Origin: Jiangella asiatica
GTDB taxonomy: Bacteria > Actinomycetota > Actinomycetes > Jiangellales > Jiangellaceae
Length of the DNA: 64,000 nt
Assembly (NCBI RefSeq): GCF_004349065.1
Contig: NZ_SMKZ01000001.1
Span: forward strand, 1 to 64,000
Reading direction: 5' to 3'
The notes beneath the pieces are model-generated. The model did no database searches, was not told where the DNA came from, and saw only the letters and a list, made by a program, of their open reading frames with translations. Positions 28,407-37,250 of the stretch are shown here, in pieces (position 1 is the first letter of the stretch; each line of letters opens with the position of its first letter). Both the position numbers and the translations under genes were made by a program.

Positions 28407-28997
28407 GTGCTCACGGCGAGCGACACGGCGGCGCTACAGCAACTCGCCCGTGACGAGCTGCCGGGCTTGTACGGCCTCGCCCGGCACCTCGCCGGGCCCA
28501 ACGAAGCCGAGGACCTCGTTCAGGAGGCCCTGCTGAGGGCTTGTGAGTCGTTCGGGTCGCTGCGTGAGCACAGAGCCGGCGCCCGATGGCTGCGGGTCAT
28601 TCTCACCAACGTGTGGCGTGACCGGGTCCGCAAGGAGACCCGGACGGCCCGTGAGGTCCCGGTCGACGACGTCGAGGCGTTCTCGCTCTACCGCGTGCTT
28701 GTCGACGAGGACCCGTACCCGTACTCGGACACGCTGCACCTGGACTTCCTGGGCGCGTTCACCGACGGCGATGTGGACACGGTGCTCCTGCGACTCCCGC
28801 CTCGCTATCGCGCGCCGCTGGTCCTGCGCTACGTCGAGGGCTTCGCCACCCGTCAGATCGCCCAGCTGCTCGAGCTTCCGCTCGGGACCGTCCTGTCCCA
28901 GCTGCATCGGGGCAGAAAGCTCTTCGAGCGCGCCATGTGGGACTACGCCGACGAGTGCGGCTTCGTGGCCCGTCGCGACGCGGCTCGGTCGGTGTGA
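28407..28997 (+). CDS. ECF-family RNA polymerase sigma factor
   Basis: A two-domain sigma-70 protein of 196 aa. Region 2 spans ELPGLYGLARHLAGPNEAED, LVQEALLRACESF and ARWLRVILTNVWRDRVRKE; region 4 spans LLRLPPRYRAPLVLRYVEG, FATRQIAQLLELPLGTVLSQ and LHRGRKLFERAMWDYA. The linker is longer than usual. The GTG at 28407 is preferred because AGGGGAA precedes it at about 5 nt; the ATG at 28374 is an alternative. The next gene encodes a zinc anti-sigma factor, so this sigma is held inactive until a signal, plausibly redox, releases it. The likely regulon includes its own operon with the methyltransferases. Confidence 0.9.
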   Translation: MLTASDTAALQQLARDELPGLYGLARHLAGPNEAEDLVQEALLRACESFGSLREHRAGARWLRVILTNVWRDRVRKETRTAREVPVDDVEAFSLYRVLVDEDPYPYSDTLHLDFLGAFTDGDVDTVLLRLPPRYRAPLVLRYVEGFATRQIAQLLELPLGTVLSQLHRGRKLFERAMWDYADECGFVARRDAARSV

Positions 28998-29011
28998 GGA
29001 GAGGAATGGGC

Positions 29012-29260
29012 ATGGTGGATCGCATGATCAGCTGCGTCGAGGCGGTCCGGCATCTCTGGGAGTTCCTCGACCAGGGACTGCCCGACGATGCCAATCAAGC
29101 CGTCGAGGAGCACTTGGCCCGGTGCGTGCGCTGCTGCGGTGAGCTGGAGTTCGCCAGGAAGCTGCGCGGGGTGCTCCGGACGGCGACCGCGGGCCAGCTT
29201 CCCGACGATGTCCGGGGCCGTCTGGCGGGGTTCATCGACGATCTCGACCATGCGGAGTGA
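29012..29260 (+). CDS. Zinc-binding anti-sigma factor (ZAS type)
   Basis: An 82-aa soluble protein. An early ISCVEAVRHLWEFLD helix is followed by EEHLARCVRCCGEL, the HxxxCxxC half of the zinc-binding anti-sigma domain, with the earlier Cys as likely fourth ligand. Oxidation of such cysteines releases the sigma factor in known relatives (RsrA). There is no membrane helix, so sensing would be cytoplasmic. The AGGAGAGG upstream fits the ATG at 29012 (7 nt) better than the one at 29006. Its stop overlaps a GTG (29257) in frame with the following methyltransferase, so coupling is possible. Confidence 0.85.
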   Translation: MVDRMISCVEAVRHLWEFLDQGLPDDANQAVEEHLARCVRCCGELEFARKLRGVLRTATAGQLPDDVRGRLAGFIDDLDHAE

Positions 29261-29274
29261 ACGGGAGCATCGAC

Positions 29275-30078
29275 ATGAGCGGCGACCTGATGTTCCAGGA
29301 CGAGATCCGCACCAAGGTCCGTCTCGCCTACCGTGCGATACCCCAGGGGGCCGGGCGGCCCGTGGCAGAGCGGTTCTACTCCGAAGCGGAGCTGTCGTCG
29401 GTTCCCGAATGCGCGGTCGACTGGGCGCTCGGTGTCGGCAACCCCGTCCGGCATGCCGGGATCTCGCCCGGGGACGTGGTACTCGACATCGGCTGCGGAG
29501 GAGGCATCGATTCGATCCTCGCCGCTGGTCGTGTCGGTCCGGGCGGCCGCGTGATCGGGCTGGACATGCTTCCGGAGATGTGCGCGCGAGCCCGCGACGC
29601 GGCAGGAGAGGCGGGCGTGGTAGCCCGGTGCGAGTTCATGGTGGGTCTGATGGAGGACATCCCGCTACCGGACGCGTCCGTGGATGTGGTCGTCTCGAAT
29701 GGGGTCATCAATCTCTCGCCGCGCAAGAGCCGCGCACTCTCGGAGATCGCCCGCGTGCTGACGCCGGGCGGGAGGTTCTGCGTCGCCGACCTGACCGTCG
29801 AGGACGATCTGCCGGCCGAGGTGCTCACCAGTGACGCGGCCTGGGCCGGATGTGTCTCGGGCGCCCTGTCCGAGCGGGTGTTCCGCCGGAAGCTCGATCA
29901 CGCCGGGCTGGCCGGAGTCGAGATCAGCGAGCGCGTCGCGTTCGGCATCGAGGACGTCGGGTTGTATCCGCTGTTCACTCCCGACGTGCTGGACCTGATG
30001 AGCAGAGCGATACCCGAAGACCGGCGTGGCGGCGTGGCTGTCGGGGTCATCGTCCACGCCGTCGCGGCCGAGCTCTGA
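29275..30078 (+). CDS. ArsM-fold SAM methyltransferase lacking two arsenic-site cysteines (copy 1)
   Basis: A class I SAM-dependent methyltransferase of 267 aa. SAM motif I is VVLDIGCGGGIDS (68-80), then VIGLDMLPEM and the post-motif SNGVINLSPRK. The overall layout is that of arsenite methyltransferase ArsM. The two ArsM cysteines expected in LGCGNP and SNCVINL are Val (LGVGNP, about residue 54) and Gly (143), while the third survives (AGCVSGAL, Cys193). Arsenic methylation is therefore unlikely and the true acceptor unknown. GGGAG fits the ATG at 29275; a coupled GTG at 29257 is an alternative. It is encoded after the anti-sigma factor and before a membrane protein and a second methyltransferase. 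Confidence 0.82.
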   Translation: MSGDLMFQDEIRTKVRLAYRAIPQGAGRPVAERFYSEAELSSVPECAVDWALGVGNPVRHAGISPGDVVLDIGCGGGIDSILAAGRVGPGGRVIGLDMLPEMCARARDAAGEAGVVARCEFMVGLMEDIPLPDASVDVVVSNGVINLSPRKSRALSEIARVLTPGGRFCVADLTVEDDLPAEVLTSDAAWAGCVSGALSERVFRRKLDHAGLAGVEISERVAFGIEDVGLYPLFTPDVLDLMSRAIPEDRRGGVAVGVIVHAVAAEL

Positions 30079-30162
30079 GGTCGCGACGGGACCAGCTGCA
30101 ATGCCCCTGAAGCGATAAGCGTCCTGGTGTGCAGAAGGAACAAGTCGGACGGGGAGGTCGTC

Positions 30163-30666
30163 ATGGCGACTGGATCGGTACAGACAGGAACCGAGCCGAA
30201 CCTGCGGGTGGGGTCGGGTCTGATGGCATTGGCCGGAGTGGGGTTCATCGGGTACGGGGTGATCTTCTTCATCTTGAACTTCTCCGATGACTTCCTGGAA
30301 CTCGGGATCACCACCGAACAGGTCCCGGTGACCCGGGACGAGATCAAGCAGTTCAGTCCGGAGTTGTTTGAGTACGTCTCCCACCTGCACATCGCGATCG
30401 CGGGCTTCCTGATCGCGCTGGGCGTGGCACTGGCCGCTCTGGCCTGGCTGGGCGTGCAGAACGGCCAGCGCTGGGCGTGGTGGACGGCCGTCGTGACGGC
30501 AGTGCTCGCGGTAGGCGTCGCACTTCCCGCGCACTACCCGAACGACTTCGACACGATCGAGCATCTGGGGCCCATCTACCTCGCGGTGGCGATTTTCGTG
30601 GTCGGTGCGCTCCTGACCCTGCGGGTCGCGGTGCCGCGCCCCGGCGTGCACCGACCGGGAGAGTGA
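30163..30666 (+). CDS. Four-helix membrane protein between two methyltransferases
   Basis: A 167-aa membrane protein with four helices: LMALAGVGFIGYGVIFFILN, the IAGFLIALGVALAALAWLGV segment, RWAWWTAVVTAVLAVGVALP and YLAVAIFVVGALLTLRVAV. Histidines sit at helix edges (SHLHIA, PAHYP, EHLGP), which could ligate metal or heme or simply line a pore. GGGGAGG at 5 nt supports the ATG at 30163. It lies in one direction with the flanking ArsM-like genes, 8 bp before the second. I do not recognise the family; a role in moving or docking the methylated product is a guess. Confidence 0.78.
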   Translation: MATGSVQTGTEPNLRVGSGLMALAGVGFIGYGVIFFILNFSDDFLELGITTEQVPVTRDEIKQFSPELFEYVSHLHIAIAGFLIALGVALAALAWLGVQNGQRWAWWTAVVTAVLAVGVALPAHYPNDFDTIEHLGPIYLAVAIFVVGALLTLRVAVPRPGVHRPGE

Positions 30667-30673
30667 GACCGAG

Positions 30674-31465
30674 ATGAGCACCGGTACTCCCGTCGAGCCG
30701 GCGGCATTGCGGGCCTCGGTGCGCGTGAAATACGCCGAGGTGGCGGCCCACCCGGACGGTGAGTTCCATTTCCGCACGGGCCGGTCGCTGGCCAGGCTCC
30801 TCGACTACGACGGGGACCTCGTCGCGGCGCTGCCCGACCGGGCGGTCGAGTCGTTCGCCGGTGTGGCCAACCCGTTCTCGCTTCGTCCGCTCTGCCAGGG
30901 TGACCGGGTGGTCGACGTCGGGTCGGGTGCCGGCTTCGACTCGATCGTCGCCGCCCACCTGGTCGGGGACGACGGCGAGGTGGTGGGCGTGGACATGACG
31001 CCGGACATGCTGGCCAAGTCGCGGGAGACAGTGCGGCTGATGGGCCTCGATCATCATGTCGAGTTCCGCGAGGGCCTCGCCGAATCTCTCCCAGTCGACG
31101 ACGGCTGGGCCGATGTCGTGATCTCCAACGGCGTGCTCAACCTCGTCGCGGACAAGGACCGTGCCCTTGCCGAGATCTACCGGGTTCTGTCCCCCGAGGG
31201 ACGGCTGCAGTTCGCCGACATCGCGGTCGGGGCGCTGGTGCCCGCCGCGGCGGTCTGCAACATCGACCTCTGGACCGACTGCATCGCGGGCGGACTGTCC
31301 TGCGACGAATGGCGACTGCGGCTGACGGCAGCCGGATTCGCCGGAGTCCGGATCGGGCCGCCCGTCGACATCTACAGCGGAACTCCGGGACAGGCGAACG
31401 CCCGCCGGTACCAGGTCTTCGGTTACCCGTTCAGCGCTCGCAGACCTCGTCGGGCGGCTGGCTGA
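30674..31465 (+). CDS. ArsM-fold SAM methyltransferase lacking two arsenic-site cysteines (copy 2)
   Basis: A 263-aa class I methyltransferase. The SAM site is VVDVGSGAGFDS (79-90) with EVVGVDMTPDML, then VISNGVLNLVADKDRALAEI. Like its neighbour it keeps only one of three ArsM arsenic ligands: GVANP replaces the GCGNP-type cysteine, SNGV (Gly153) replaces SNCV, and Cys203 in DCIAGGL remains. An extra Cys-rich pair (C195, C210) brackets it. Copy 1 and copy 2 differ too much for a recent duplication, yet share the same losses. It is the last gene of the sigma-factor cluster and ends 22 bp before the convergent glycosyltransferase. Confidence 0.82.
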   Translation: MSTGTPVEPAALRASVRVKYAEVAAHPDGEFHFRTGRSLARLLDYDGDLVAALPDRAVESFAGVANPFSLRPLCQGDRVVDVGSGAGFDSIVAAHLVGDDGEVVGVDMTPDMLAKSRETVRLMGLDHHVEFREGLAESLPVDDGWADVVISNGVLNLVADKDRALAEIYRVLSPEGRLQFADIAVGALVPAAAVCNIDLWTDCIAGGLSCDEWRLRLTAAGFAGVRIGPPVDIYSGTPGQANARRYQVFGYPFSARRPRRAAG

Positions 31466-31487
31466 ACACGCTGCTGCGGCTCGACCG

Positions 31488-32618
31488 CTACGCCGCGGGC
31501 GCCTTCTGGGCCTGGCGGACGATCGCCGTCCCGTAGTGTTCGAGCAGCTGCCCGCAGACGGCGTCCCAGGACCGGCCGTAGACGGACTCGCGGGCGGCCG
31601 CGGCCATCCGGACCCGCCGGACGGGGTCCGCCGCGATCCGGCCCACCGCGGCTCGCAGCTGGTCGGCGTCGCCGGTGTCGACGAGGTAGCCGGACCAGCC
31701 GTGGTGGACCAGGTCCAGCGGGCCACCGCGGTCCGGTGCGACGACCGGGACCCCCGACGCCAGCGCTTCTTGGACGGCCTGACAGAACGTCTCGGCCGGC
31801 CCGGTGTGTACGAACACGTCAAGGCTCGCGTACGCGCGCGAGAGCGCCTCGCCGGTGCGGAAGCCCAGGAATGCCGCGTCCGGCAGCGCGTCGCGCAGGG
31901 CGTCCTCGCTGGGCCCGCCGCCCACGATCGCCAGCTTGACGCCAGGCAGGTCGCGCAGGGCGGTCAGCGACGCGACGTGCTTCTCCGGTGCCAGTCGCCC
32001 GACGTAGCCGACGATGATTTCGCCGTCGGGTGCCAACTCGCGACGCAGCTCGTCGTCGCGGTGCGCGGGATGGAAGCGGACCAGGTCGACGCCGCGTCCC
32101 CATCGCACCAGCCGCGGGAAGCCGTGCGTGGCGAGCTGGTTCAGCGTCGCCGACGACGGTGCCAGGGTGAGGTCCGCCTGCTCGTGGATGCGCCGCAGCC
32201 AGGCCCAGATGGCGTCGTCGCCGATGGTGCGCCACAGCCGGTAGCCGCGGGCGAAGCCGGCCAGGTCGGTCTGGAAGACCGCCACGGTCGGCAGCCCCAG
32301 CCGGGCCGCTGCGCTCATGCCCGCCTTGCCCAGCCAGACCGGCGAGGCCAGGTGGACGACGTCGGGCTCGAAGTCGCGCAGGAGGCGGCCGACCCGGCGG
32401 CGGGTCGACAGCCCGACGATGCTGTCGTCGTTGCCGGGCAGGGTGAACGACGGCACCCGCGCCACCGGCTGCCCGGCGTACTCGGTGACGCCCTCGCCCG
32501 GTGCCACCACGAGGGCGGCGTGGCCGTGCCGGGTGAGGTGCTCGACGACCCGGCACACCGAGTTCGTGACGCCGTTGATCTGGGGAAGGAACGACTCTGC
32601 GACGATCGCTACCCGCAT
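31488..32618 (-). CDS. GT4-family glycosyltransferase, MgtA-like alpha-mannosyltransferase
   Basis: A retaining GT-B glycosyltransferase of 376 aa. The N-terminus VAIVAESFLPQINGVTNSV is diagnostic of the GDP-mannose-dependent MgtA/PimB-like group; the C-terminal donor half has VGYVGRLAPEKHV, IVGGGPSEDAL and the E-x7-E-type motif ETFCQAVQEALASG. It would act at the inner face of the membrane on a lipid acceptor such as a glucuronosyl- or inositol-lipid in cell-envelope glycolipid synthesis. It starts at ATG 32618. The acceptor cannot be deduced. Confidence 0.87.
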   Translation of the reverse strand: MRVAIVAESFLPQINGVTNSVCRVVEHLTRHGHAALVVAPGEGVTEYAGQPVARVPSFTLPGNDDSIVGLSTRRRVGRLLRDFEPDVVHLASPVWLGKAGMSAAARLGLPTVAVFQTDLAGFARGYRLWRTIGDDAIWAWLRRIHEQADLTLAPSSATLNQLATHGFPRLVRWGRGVDLVRFHPAHRDDELRRELAPDGEIIVGYVGRLAPEKHVASLTALRDLPGVKLAIVGGGPSEDALRDALPDAAFLGFRTGEALSRAYASLDVFVHTGPAETFCQAVQEALASGVPVVAPDRGGPLDLVHHGWSGYLVDTGDADQLRAAVGRIAADPVRRVRMAAAARESVYGRSWDAVCGQLLEHYGTAIVRQAQKAPAA

Positions 32619-32825
32619 GCCTCCACGGTGGGGGTGACCGGTGGCGCGACGGCGAGACCGGCATGAATGGCGGGTGACACTCTGACGACCGATGGTCGCT
32701 TCCCGACGACGACCGCGATCGTTTCCCGGTACAACGATCTCACTATCAGAGACGCACGGTGACTCAGCGTGACGGAAGACCTCAAGATCGATGAGACGGC
32801 GGGTGGCGTCGAAGGGAAGTAGCGC

Positions 32826-33401
32826 GTGACGACCGAGATCGGGACTCCTGCCCGCGTGCTGCTCGTCGGAAAGCGGGTCCGCGTTCTCGACGAGCTGGGC
32901 CGAGCATTGCGCGAGGCCGGCATGGTCGTCCGTGAGGAGACCGACGCCGAACGGGTCCGGTACGGCATCGACGGCGCCAGCATCGACATCCTGGCCCTGG
33001 GCCGCGCCGTCACCGGCCCCAAGCGCGACCGGATGATCGACGCGCTCAAGGCGCAGAACCCGACGCTGCGGGTGGTCGACGGCCTCGCGCCGATCCCGTC
33101 ACTGCTGGTGGCGCAGATCCGCGAGGTGGTCACGGCCCCCAACCGCGACATCCGGATCATCGGCGCGGCCGCCTACGAGTCCGGTGACAACAGCATCGTC
33201 CTGGTGCTGCGCCGACCGGCGAACGTCGACGTCAGGCTGCACCGCCTGGACCCGCTGTACCGGGTGCACCTCACCGACGTCTACACCGGACCCCTGGACC
33301 GCGGCCGGCAGCGGCTACCGCTGGGCCGACGGGTCGGCCGCGGCGAGCGGTTCCTCGTCGTCGAGGCCGACGGGGAGACGACGGTGCACCAGCTCGGCTG
33401 A
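32826..33401 (+). CDS. Uncharacterised protein with receiver-like N-terminal fold
   Basis: A 191-aa soluble protein I do not recognise. Residues 9-95 alternate strand and helix like a receiver or Rossmann module ([60 protein letters not shown]), but without the acidic pair and phosphorylatable Asp. Residues 100-190 look all-beta ([34 protein letters not shown]). The GTG at 32826 has AAGGGAA at about 7 nt. It stands alone between the glycosyltransferase (divergent) and the mutase. Confidence 0.65.
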   Translation: MTTEIGTPARVLLVGKRVRVLDELGRALREAGMVVREETDAERVRYGIDGASIDILALGRAVTGPKRDRMIDALKAQNPTLRVVDGLAPIPSLLVAQIREVVTAPNRDIRIIGAAAYESGDNSIVLVLRRPANVDVRLHRLDPLYRVHLTDVYTGPLDRGRQRLPLGRRVGRGERFLVVEADGETTVHQLG

Positions 33402-33422
33402 GCCGGGCCGCCGCCCACTCGG

Positions 33423-33444
33423 TGTGCACAACATCACGTGCACA
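33423..33444. promoter_or_regulatory. Inverted repeat upstream of the mutase gene
   Basis: TGTGCAC (33423-33429) and GTGCACA (33438-33444) are inverted around 8 nt, and a further GTGTGCA follows at 33450. They lie about 85 bp before the mutase start and could be an operator. Confidence 0.4.
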
Positions 33445-33526
33445 GGACGTGTGCAGAAAGTCACCACCCGACAGCGGGCCATCGTCACTACCGTGGGCTC
33501 ATCGCGCCGGTGACGAGGAGGTGGCC

Positions 33527-35104
33527 ATGAGCACGACGGAGTCCGGCCTGCCCATCCGGCCGGTCTACGGGCCGCCGGACCTGGCCGAGTGGCCCGCGGC
33601 GGAGCGGCTCGGCGAACCGGGCGGCTACCCGTACACCCGCGGCGTCTACCCGACCATGTACACCGGCCGGCCGTGGACCATGCGCCAGTACGCCGGCTTC
33701 GGCACGGCGGCGGAGTCGAACGCGCGCTACCACCAGCTGGTGGAGGCGGGCACCGGCGGCCTCTCGGTGGCGTTCGACCTGCCGACGCAGATGGGCTACG
33801 ACTCCGACTCGCCGGTTGCCGCCGGTGAGGTCGGCAAGGTCGGCGTCGCCATCGACTCGATCGAGGACATGCGGGTGCTGTTCGACGGCATCCCCCTCGG
33901 CGAGGTGTCGACGTCCATGACCATCAACGCGCCGGCCGCCTTGCTCCTGCTGCTGTACCAGCTGATCGGGGTCGAACAGGGAGTGCCCGGGCACCAGCTC
34001 ACCGGGACGGTCCAGAACGACGTGCTCAAGGAGTACATCGCCCGCGGCACCTACATCTACCCGCCGGCCGCGTCGCTGCGGCTGACCAGCGACATCTTCG
34101 CGTACTGCCACCGCGAGATCCCGCGCTGGAACACGATCTCCATCTCCGGGTACCACATGGCCGAGGCCGGGGCGACGCCCGTGCAGGAGGTCGCGTTCAC
34201 GCTGGCCAACGCCCGCGAGTACGTCCGGACGGCGCTGTCGGCCGGGCTCGACGTGAACGAGTTCGGACCGCGGCTGTCGTTCTTCTTCGTCTCGCGGACC
34301 ACGCTGCTGGAGGAGGTGGCGAAGTTCCGCGCCGCGCGGCGCATCTGGGCGCGGGTGATGCGCGAGGAGTTCGGCGCCACCAACCCGAAGGCGCAGATGC
34401 TGCGCTTCCACACCCAGACGGCGGGCGTGCAGCTCACCGCGCAGCAGCCGGAGGTGAACCTGGTCCGGGTCGCGGTGCAGGCGCTGGCGGCGGTGCTCGG
34501 CGGCACTCAATCGCTGCACACCAACTCCTACGACGAGGCCATCGCGCTGCCGACGGAGAAGGCGGCCCGGCTGGCGCTGCGCACCCAGCAGGTGCTCGCG
34601 TACGAGACGGACGTGACCCGCACGGTCGACCCGTTCGCGGGGTCGTACGCGGTGGAGTCGCTCACCGACGAGCTCGAGGCGGCCGCCGTCGGCCTGATGA
34701 CCCGGGTCGAAGACCTCGGTGGCGCCGTCGCCGCCATCGAGCGCGGCTTCCAGAAGGACGAGATCGAGCAGTCCGCGTACGACGTCGCCAAGCAGATCGA
34801 CGGCGGCGCGCGCACCGTCGTCGGCGTCAACCGCTACGTCACCAACAACGAGGAGCCGTACGAGCCGCTGCGGGTCGACCCCGCCATCGAGGCCGCGCAG
34901 GCGGACCGGCTGGCCCGGCTGCGCGCGGAGCGTGACGCCGACGCCGTCGACCGCGCCCTCGACGAGCTGCGCACCGCCGCGACCGGCAGCGACAACGTGC
35001 TGGACCCGATGCGCACGGCGCTGGCCGCGCGGGCCACCGTCGGCGAGGTCTGCGACGCCCTGCGCGAGGTATGGGGGACGTACACACCGGCCACCGGGGT
35101 CTGA
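33527..35104 (+). CDS. Acyl-CoA mutase large subunit (methylmalonyl-CoA mutase type) without B12 domain
   Basis: A 525-aa TIM-barrel subunit of the B12-dependent acyl-CoA mutases. Substrate-pocket residues are Tyr55 (MRQYAGF) and Arg173 (KEYIARG), the pair found in methylmalonyl-CoA mutase; isobutyryl-CoA mutase has Phe and Gln there. Other landmarks are [28 protein letters not shown] and [14 protein letters not shown]. The protein stops after the barrel and linker, so the cobalamin-binding domain must come from a separate small subunit, which is not encoded nearby. No MeaB chaperone gene is near either. GAGGAGG precedes the ATG at 33527. Confidence 0.9.
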   Translation: MSTTESGLPIRPVYGPPDLAEWPAAERLGEPGGYPYTRGVYPTMYTGRPWTMRQYAGFGTAAESNARYHQLVEAGTGGLSVAFDLPTQMGYDSDSPVAAGEVGKVGVAIDSIEDMRVLFDGIPLGEVSTSMTINAPAALLLLLYQLIGVEQGVPGHQLTGTVQNDVLKEYIARGTYIYPPAASLRLTSDIFAYCHREIPRWNTISISGYHMAEAGATPVQEVAFTLANAREYVRTALSAGLDVNEFGPRLSFFFVSRTTLLEEVAKFRAARRIWARVMREEFGATNPKAQMLRFHTQTAGVQLTAQQPEVNLVRVAVQALAAVLGGTQSLHTNSYDEAIALPTEKAARLALRTQQVLAYETDVTRTVDPFAGSYAVESLTDELEAAAVGLMTRVEDLGGAVAAIERGFQKDEIEQSAYDVAKQIDGGARTVVGVNRYVTNNEEPYEPLRVDPAIEAAQADRLARLRAERDADAVDRALDELRTAATGSDNVLDPMRTALAARATVGEVCDALREVWGTYTPATGV

Positions 35105-35201
35105 CGGTTCCAGGCTCCGGGCAGCGGGGCGCTTACCATGTGCGCCGGGGCTGGCTCCGTCACCGTGGACGCGGAGCGGCCCACGACCCATGGAGGGACC
35201 G

Positions 35202-35876
35202 ATGAGCCGACGAGCCGCGACGCTCGCCGTGTTGGTGGCCGCCGCGCTGGCAGGCTGCTCCGAGCCGGGCGACGAGCCCGAGGGGTTGGGCGGGACCACC
35301 GGGACCGGAACCTCGTCGGCCGAGCCCGACCCCACCGAGCCCGGGTCGACCGGGACCTCCGGCAACGAGGACTCGCCGGAGCCTGAGCCGAGTCCCGGCT
35401 TCACGCAGCCGTACCTGCCCGAGGGCGAGGAGAGCGTCATCGAGCTGGCCACCGAGCTGCCGATCGACGTCCCCGACGACGCTACGGAGGAGGAGACGGC
35501 GGTGCTGACCGCCGTCGGCCGGTTCATGGCGAGCTGGGACGCCATCCTCTTCGGCGCTGACCCGGAGACCGCCCGGCTGGCCGAGACCGCCACCGACCCG
35601 CAGTTCTCGCGCCTGGTGCAATATGCGACCGAGTCGACGATGGATCAGCGGGTGACGGTGGGCGAGCCCACGGTCGTCGAGCTGATGGACATCCAGGTCG
35701 ACGACACGACCGCCGAGGTCGATGTCTGCATCACCATGACCAACTGGGTCGAGTACGTGGGCGGCGAGGCCGAGCCGCTGGACGCGGTGGAGCGGCAGGT
35801 GCTGACCGTGAAGGACGTCGAGGGCCGCTGGCTGGTGTCCGACGCCAATCCGAAGGGCGCCACCGGCTGCTCGTGA
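35202..35876 (+). CDS. Secreted lipoprotein with NTF2-like or Mce-associated-type C-terminus
   Basis: A 224-aa lipoprotein (LAVLVAAALAGC, acylated Cys near residue 19). A Gly/Thr/Ser/Pro/Glu-rich spacer of about 60 residues crosses the wall. The folded part (about 85-224) has TAVGRFMASWDAILFGADPE and ends in strands VERQVLTVKDVEGRWLVSDA, an arrangement like NTF2-fold accessory lipoproteins. GGAGGG lies at 4-5 nt. It is followed by another secreted protein gene, in the same direction after 88 bp. The function is unknown. Confidence 0.75.
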   Translation: MSRRAATLAVLVAAALAGCSEPGDEPEGLGGTTGTGTSSAEPDPTEPGSTGTSGNEDSPEPEPSPGFTQPYLPEGEESVIELATELPIDVPDDATEEETAVLTAVGRFMASWDAILFGADPETARLAETATDPQFSRLVQYATESTMDQRVTVGEPTVVELMDIQVDDTTAEVDVCITMTNWVEYVGGEAEPLDAVERQVLTVKDVEGRWLVSDANPKGATGCS

Positions 35877-35964
35877 GGCCCGGCTCCAGCGCGGTGACTG
35901 GTACATTGACGCCTGGTATGGTACGGGCAACCTTGGCCGCGAACTCGATGGAGTAGCGAGAGAT

Positions 35965-37056
35965 ATGTCCAAGCTGGTGCGAACCGGACTCATGGCTGGC
36001 GCCATGGCGATGATCCTGGCGGTGGGCACGACCGCTCCTGCGTACGCCCGCGGTGGCGACGGCGGTGAAGAGACGGGCGGCGGCTACGAGGTCGAGGTCA
36101 GCGTCGTCTTCTCCGGCGACGCCGCTCCGGACGGCGGCGGTGGCTACACCATCTCGATGCCCGCCACGTGTTGGTGGGAGCAGATGTCGTACGACGGATG
36201 GCCCGAAAAGAATGTGCCTGCTGTCGATGGCACCAGCGCCGAGGCCATGCTCAAGTGGTACGACGCATACGTCGCGTCGCTCGGTTCGTCCAGCACCGGT
36301 GCCGGTTGGTACTACAGTCTGCCACCCCGAGAGTGGTTCCAGCAGCAGGCGGCGCTGGAAGACGCCGGCACTGACGTCACCTTCTACACGCCGCAGTGCC
36401 AGGGCGATGACGACTGGCCTCTGCTGGTGGAGCTCGGGTACACCGACGTGTACGACGGTGGCGACTTCCTCGGACAGATCCCGATCGTCCTCAACGCGTG
36501 GGAGGTCAACGTCAGCCCGCCTGAGCCGGTGGTCGACCCGGAGGACCTCGCCATCGAGGCTCGCGAGGTCATGGAGATCGCGGCGCCCGAGGTCGACCGC
36601 AACCCGAAGATGGCCGACGGCTCCGCGGCGACGTTCGTCAACCTGCCCACCTGGTTCTGGGTGACCGACCCGCAGTCGGTCGGCGGCGAGGACGGCGAGC
36701 TCAGTGTGCGCGCCGAGGTCGTCGGGTCTCCCGTGTGGGCGGAGGTCACCGCGAAGACCGGCGGCCTGTCGATCGCCTCGCCCGCCGGCTCCCGGGAGTG
36801 CGACCCCACACTCGCGATCCAGCCGTGGCAGGCCGGACTCGAGAACGCCTCCGGCTGCACCGTCGAGTTCTCGCGGGCTTCCGTCGCCTACCCCGGCGGC
36901 TACCCGGTGACCGCGTCGACGTTCTGGAACGCCACCTGGGAGGGTGTCAACCAGGGCGGCGCCGAGGTGGGTGGCGACCTCGACCCGCTCGAGCAGAGCG
37001 TCACGGTGAACGTGCCGGTCGCCGAGGTCCAGAGCGTCGTCGAGGGCGACGGCTGA
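35965..37056 (+). CDS. Secreted protein of unknown function
   Basis: A 363-aa exported protein with a Sec signal (LMAGAMAMILAVGTTAPAYA, cleavage about residue 28) and no C-terminal anchor. A Gly-rich start is followed by YTISMPATCWWEQM, FYTPQCQGDDDW, PTWFWVTDPQSV and SRECDPT: aromatic-rich segments with cysteines likely to form disulfides. Similar tandem arrangements of a lipoprotein and a WWE/PTWFW protein are common in actinobacteria without known function. The preceding lipoprotein gene ends 88 bp upstream. Confidence 0.72.
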   Translation: MSKLVRTGLMAGAMAMILAVGTTAPAYARGGDGGEETGGGYEVEVSVVFSGDAAPDGGGGYTISMPATCWWEQMSYDGWPEKNVPAVDGTSAEAMLKWYDAYVASLGSSSTGAGWYYSLPPREWFQQQAALEDAGTDVTFYTPQCQGDDDWPLLVELGYTDVYDGGDFLGQIPIVLNAWEVNVSPPEPVVDPEDLAIEAREVMEIAAPEVDRNPKMADGSAATFVNLPTWFWVTDPQSVGGEDGELSVRAEVVGSPVWAEVTAKTGGLSIASPAGSRECDPTLAIQPWQAGLENASGCTVEFSRASVAYPGGYPVTASTFWNATWEGVNQGGAEVGGDLDPLEQSVTVNVPVAEVQSVVEGDG

Positions 37057-37250
37057 ACCTGACGAAATGCCCGGCCTGCCGGCGGTCGAAACCTGCCCAG
37101 GTGCAGGGCGGTGGAAAACGGCAGGTCGGCAGTTCACTCTCGTTCTGGTAACGACGCCGTTCGGTGCTCGCCGGAGTCCGGGGTTGCGGATAGCATCCAC
37201 GCGTTCGGGCTCAGCAGGTTGGGCCGGGGGTGATCGAAGGGAGCATGCCC

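Noticed and set aside
28407-29260. Identification as SigR-RsrA
   Set aside because: The domains fit the broad type, but the following genes and the sequence between regions 2 and 4 do not match the SigR operon closely enough to name it.
29275-31465. Annotation of the two methyltransferases as arsenite methyltransferase (arsM)
   Set aside because: Two of the three arsenic-binding cysteines are missing in each, and no ars operon genes are nearby.
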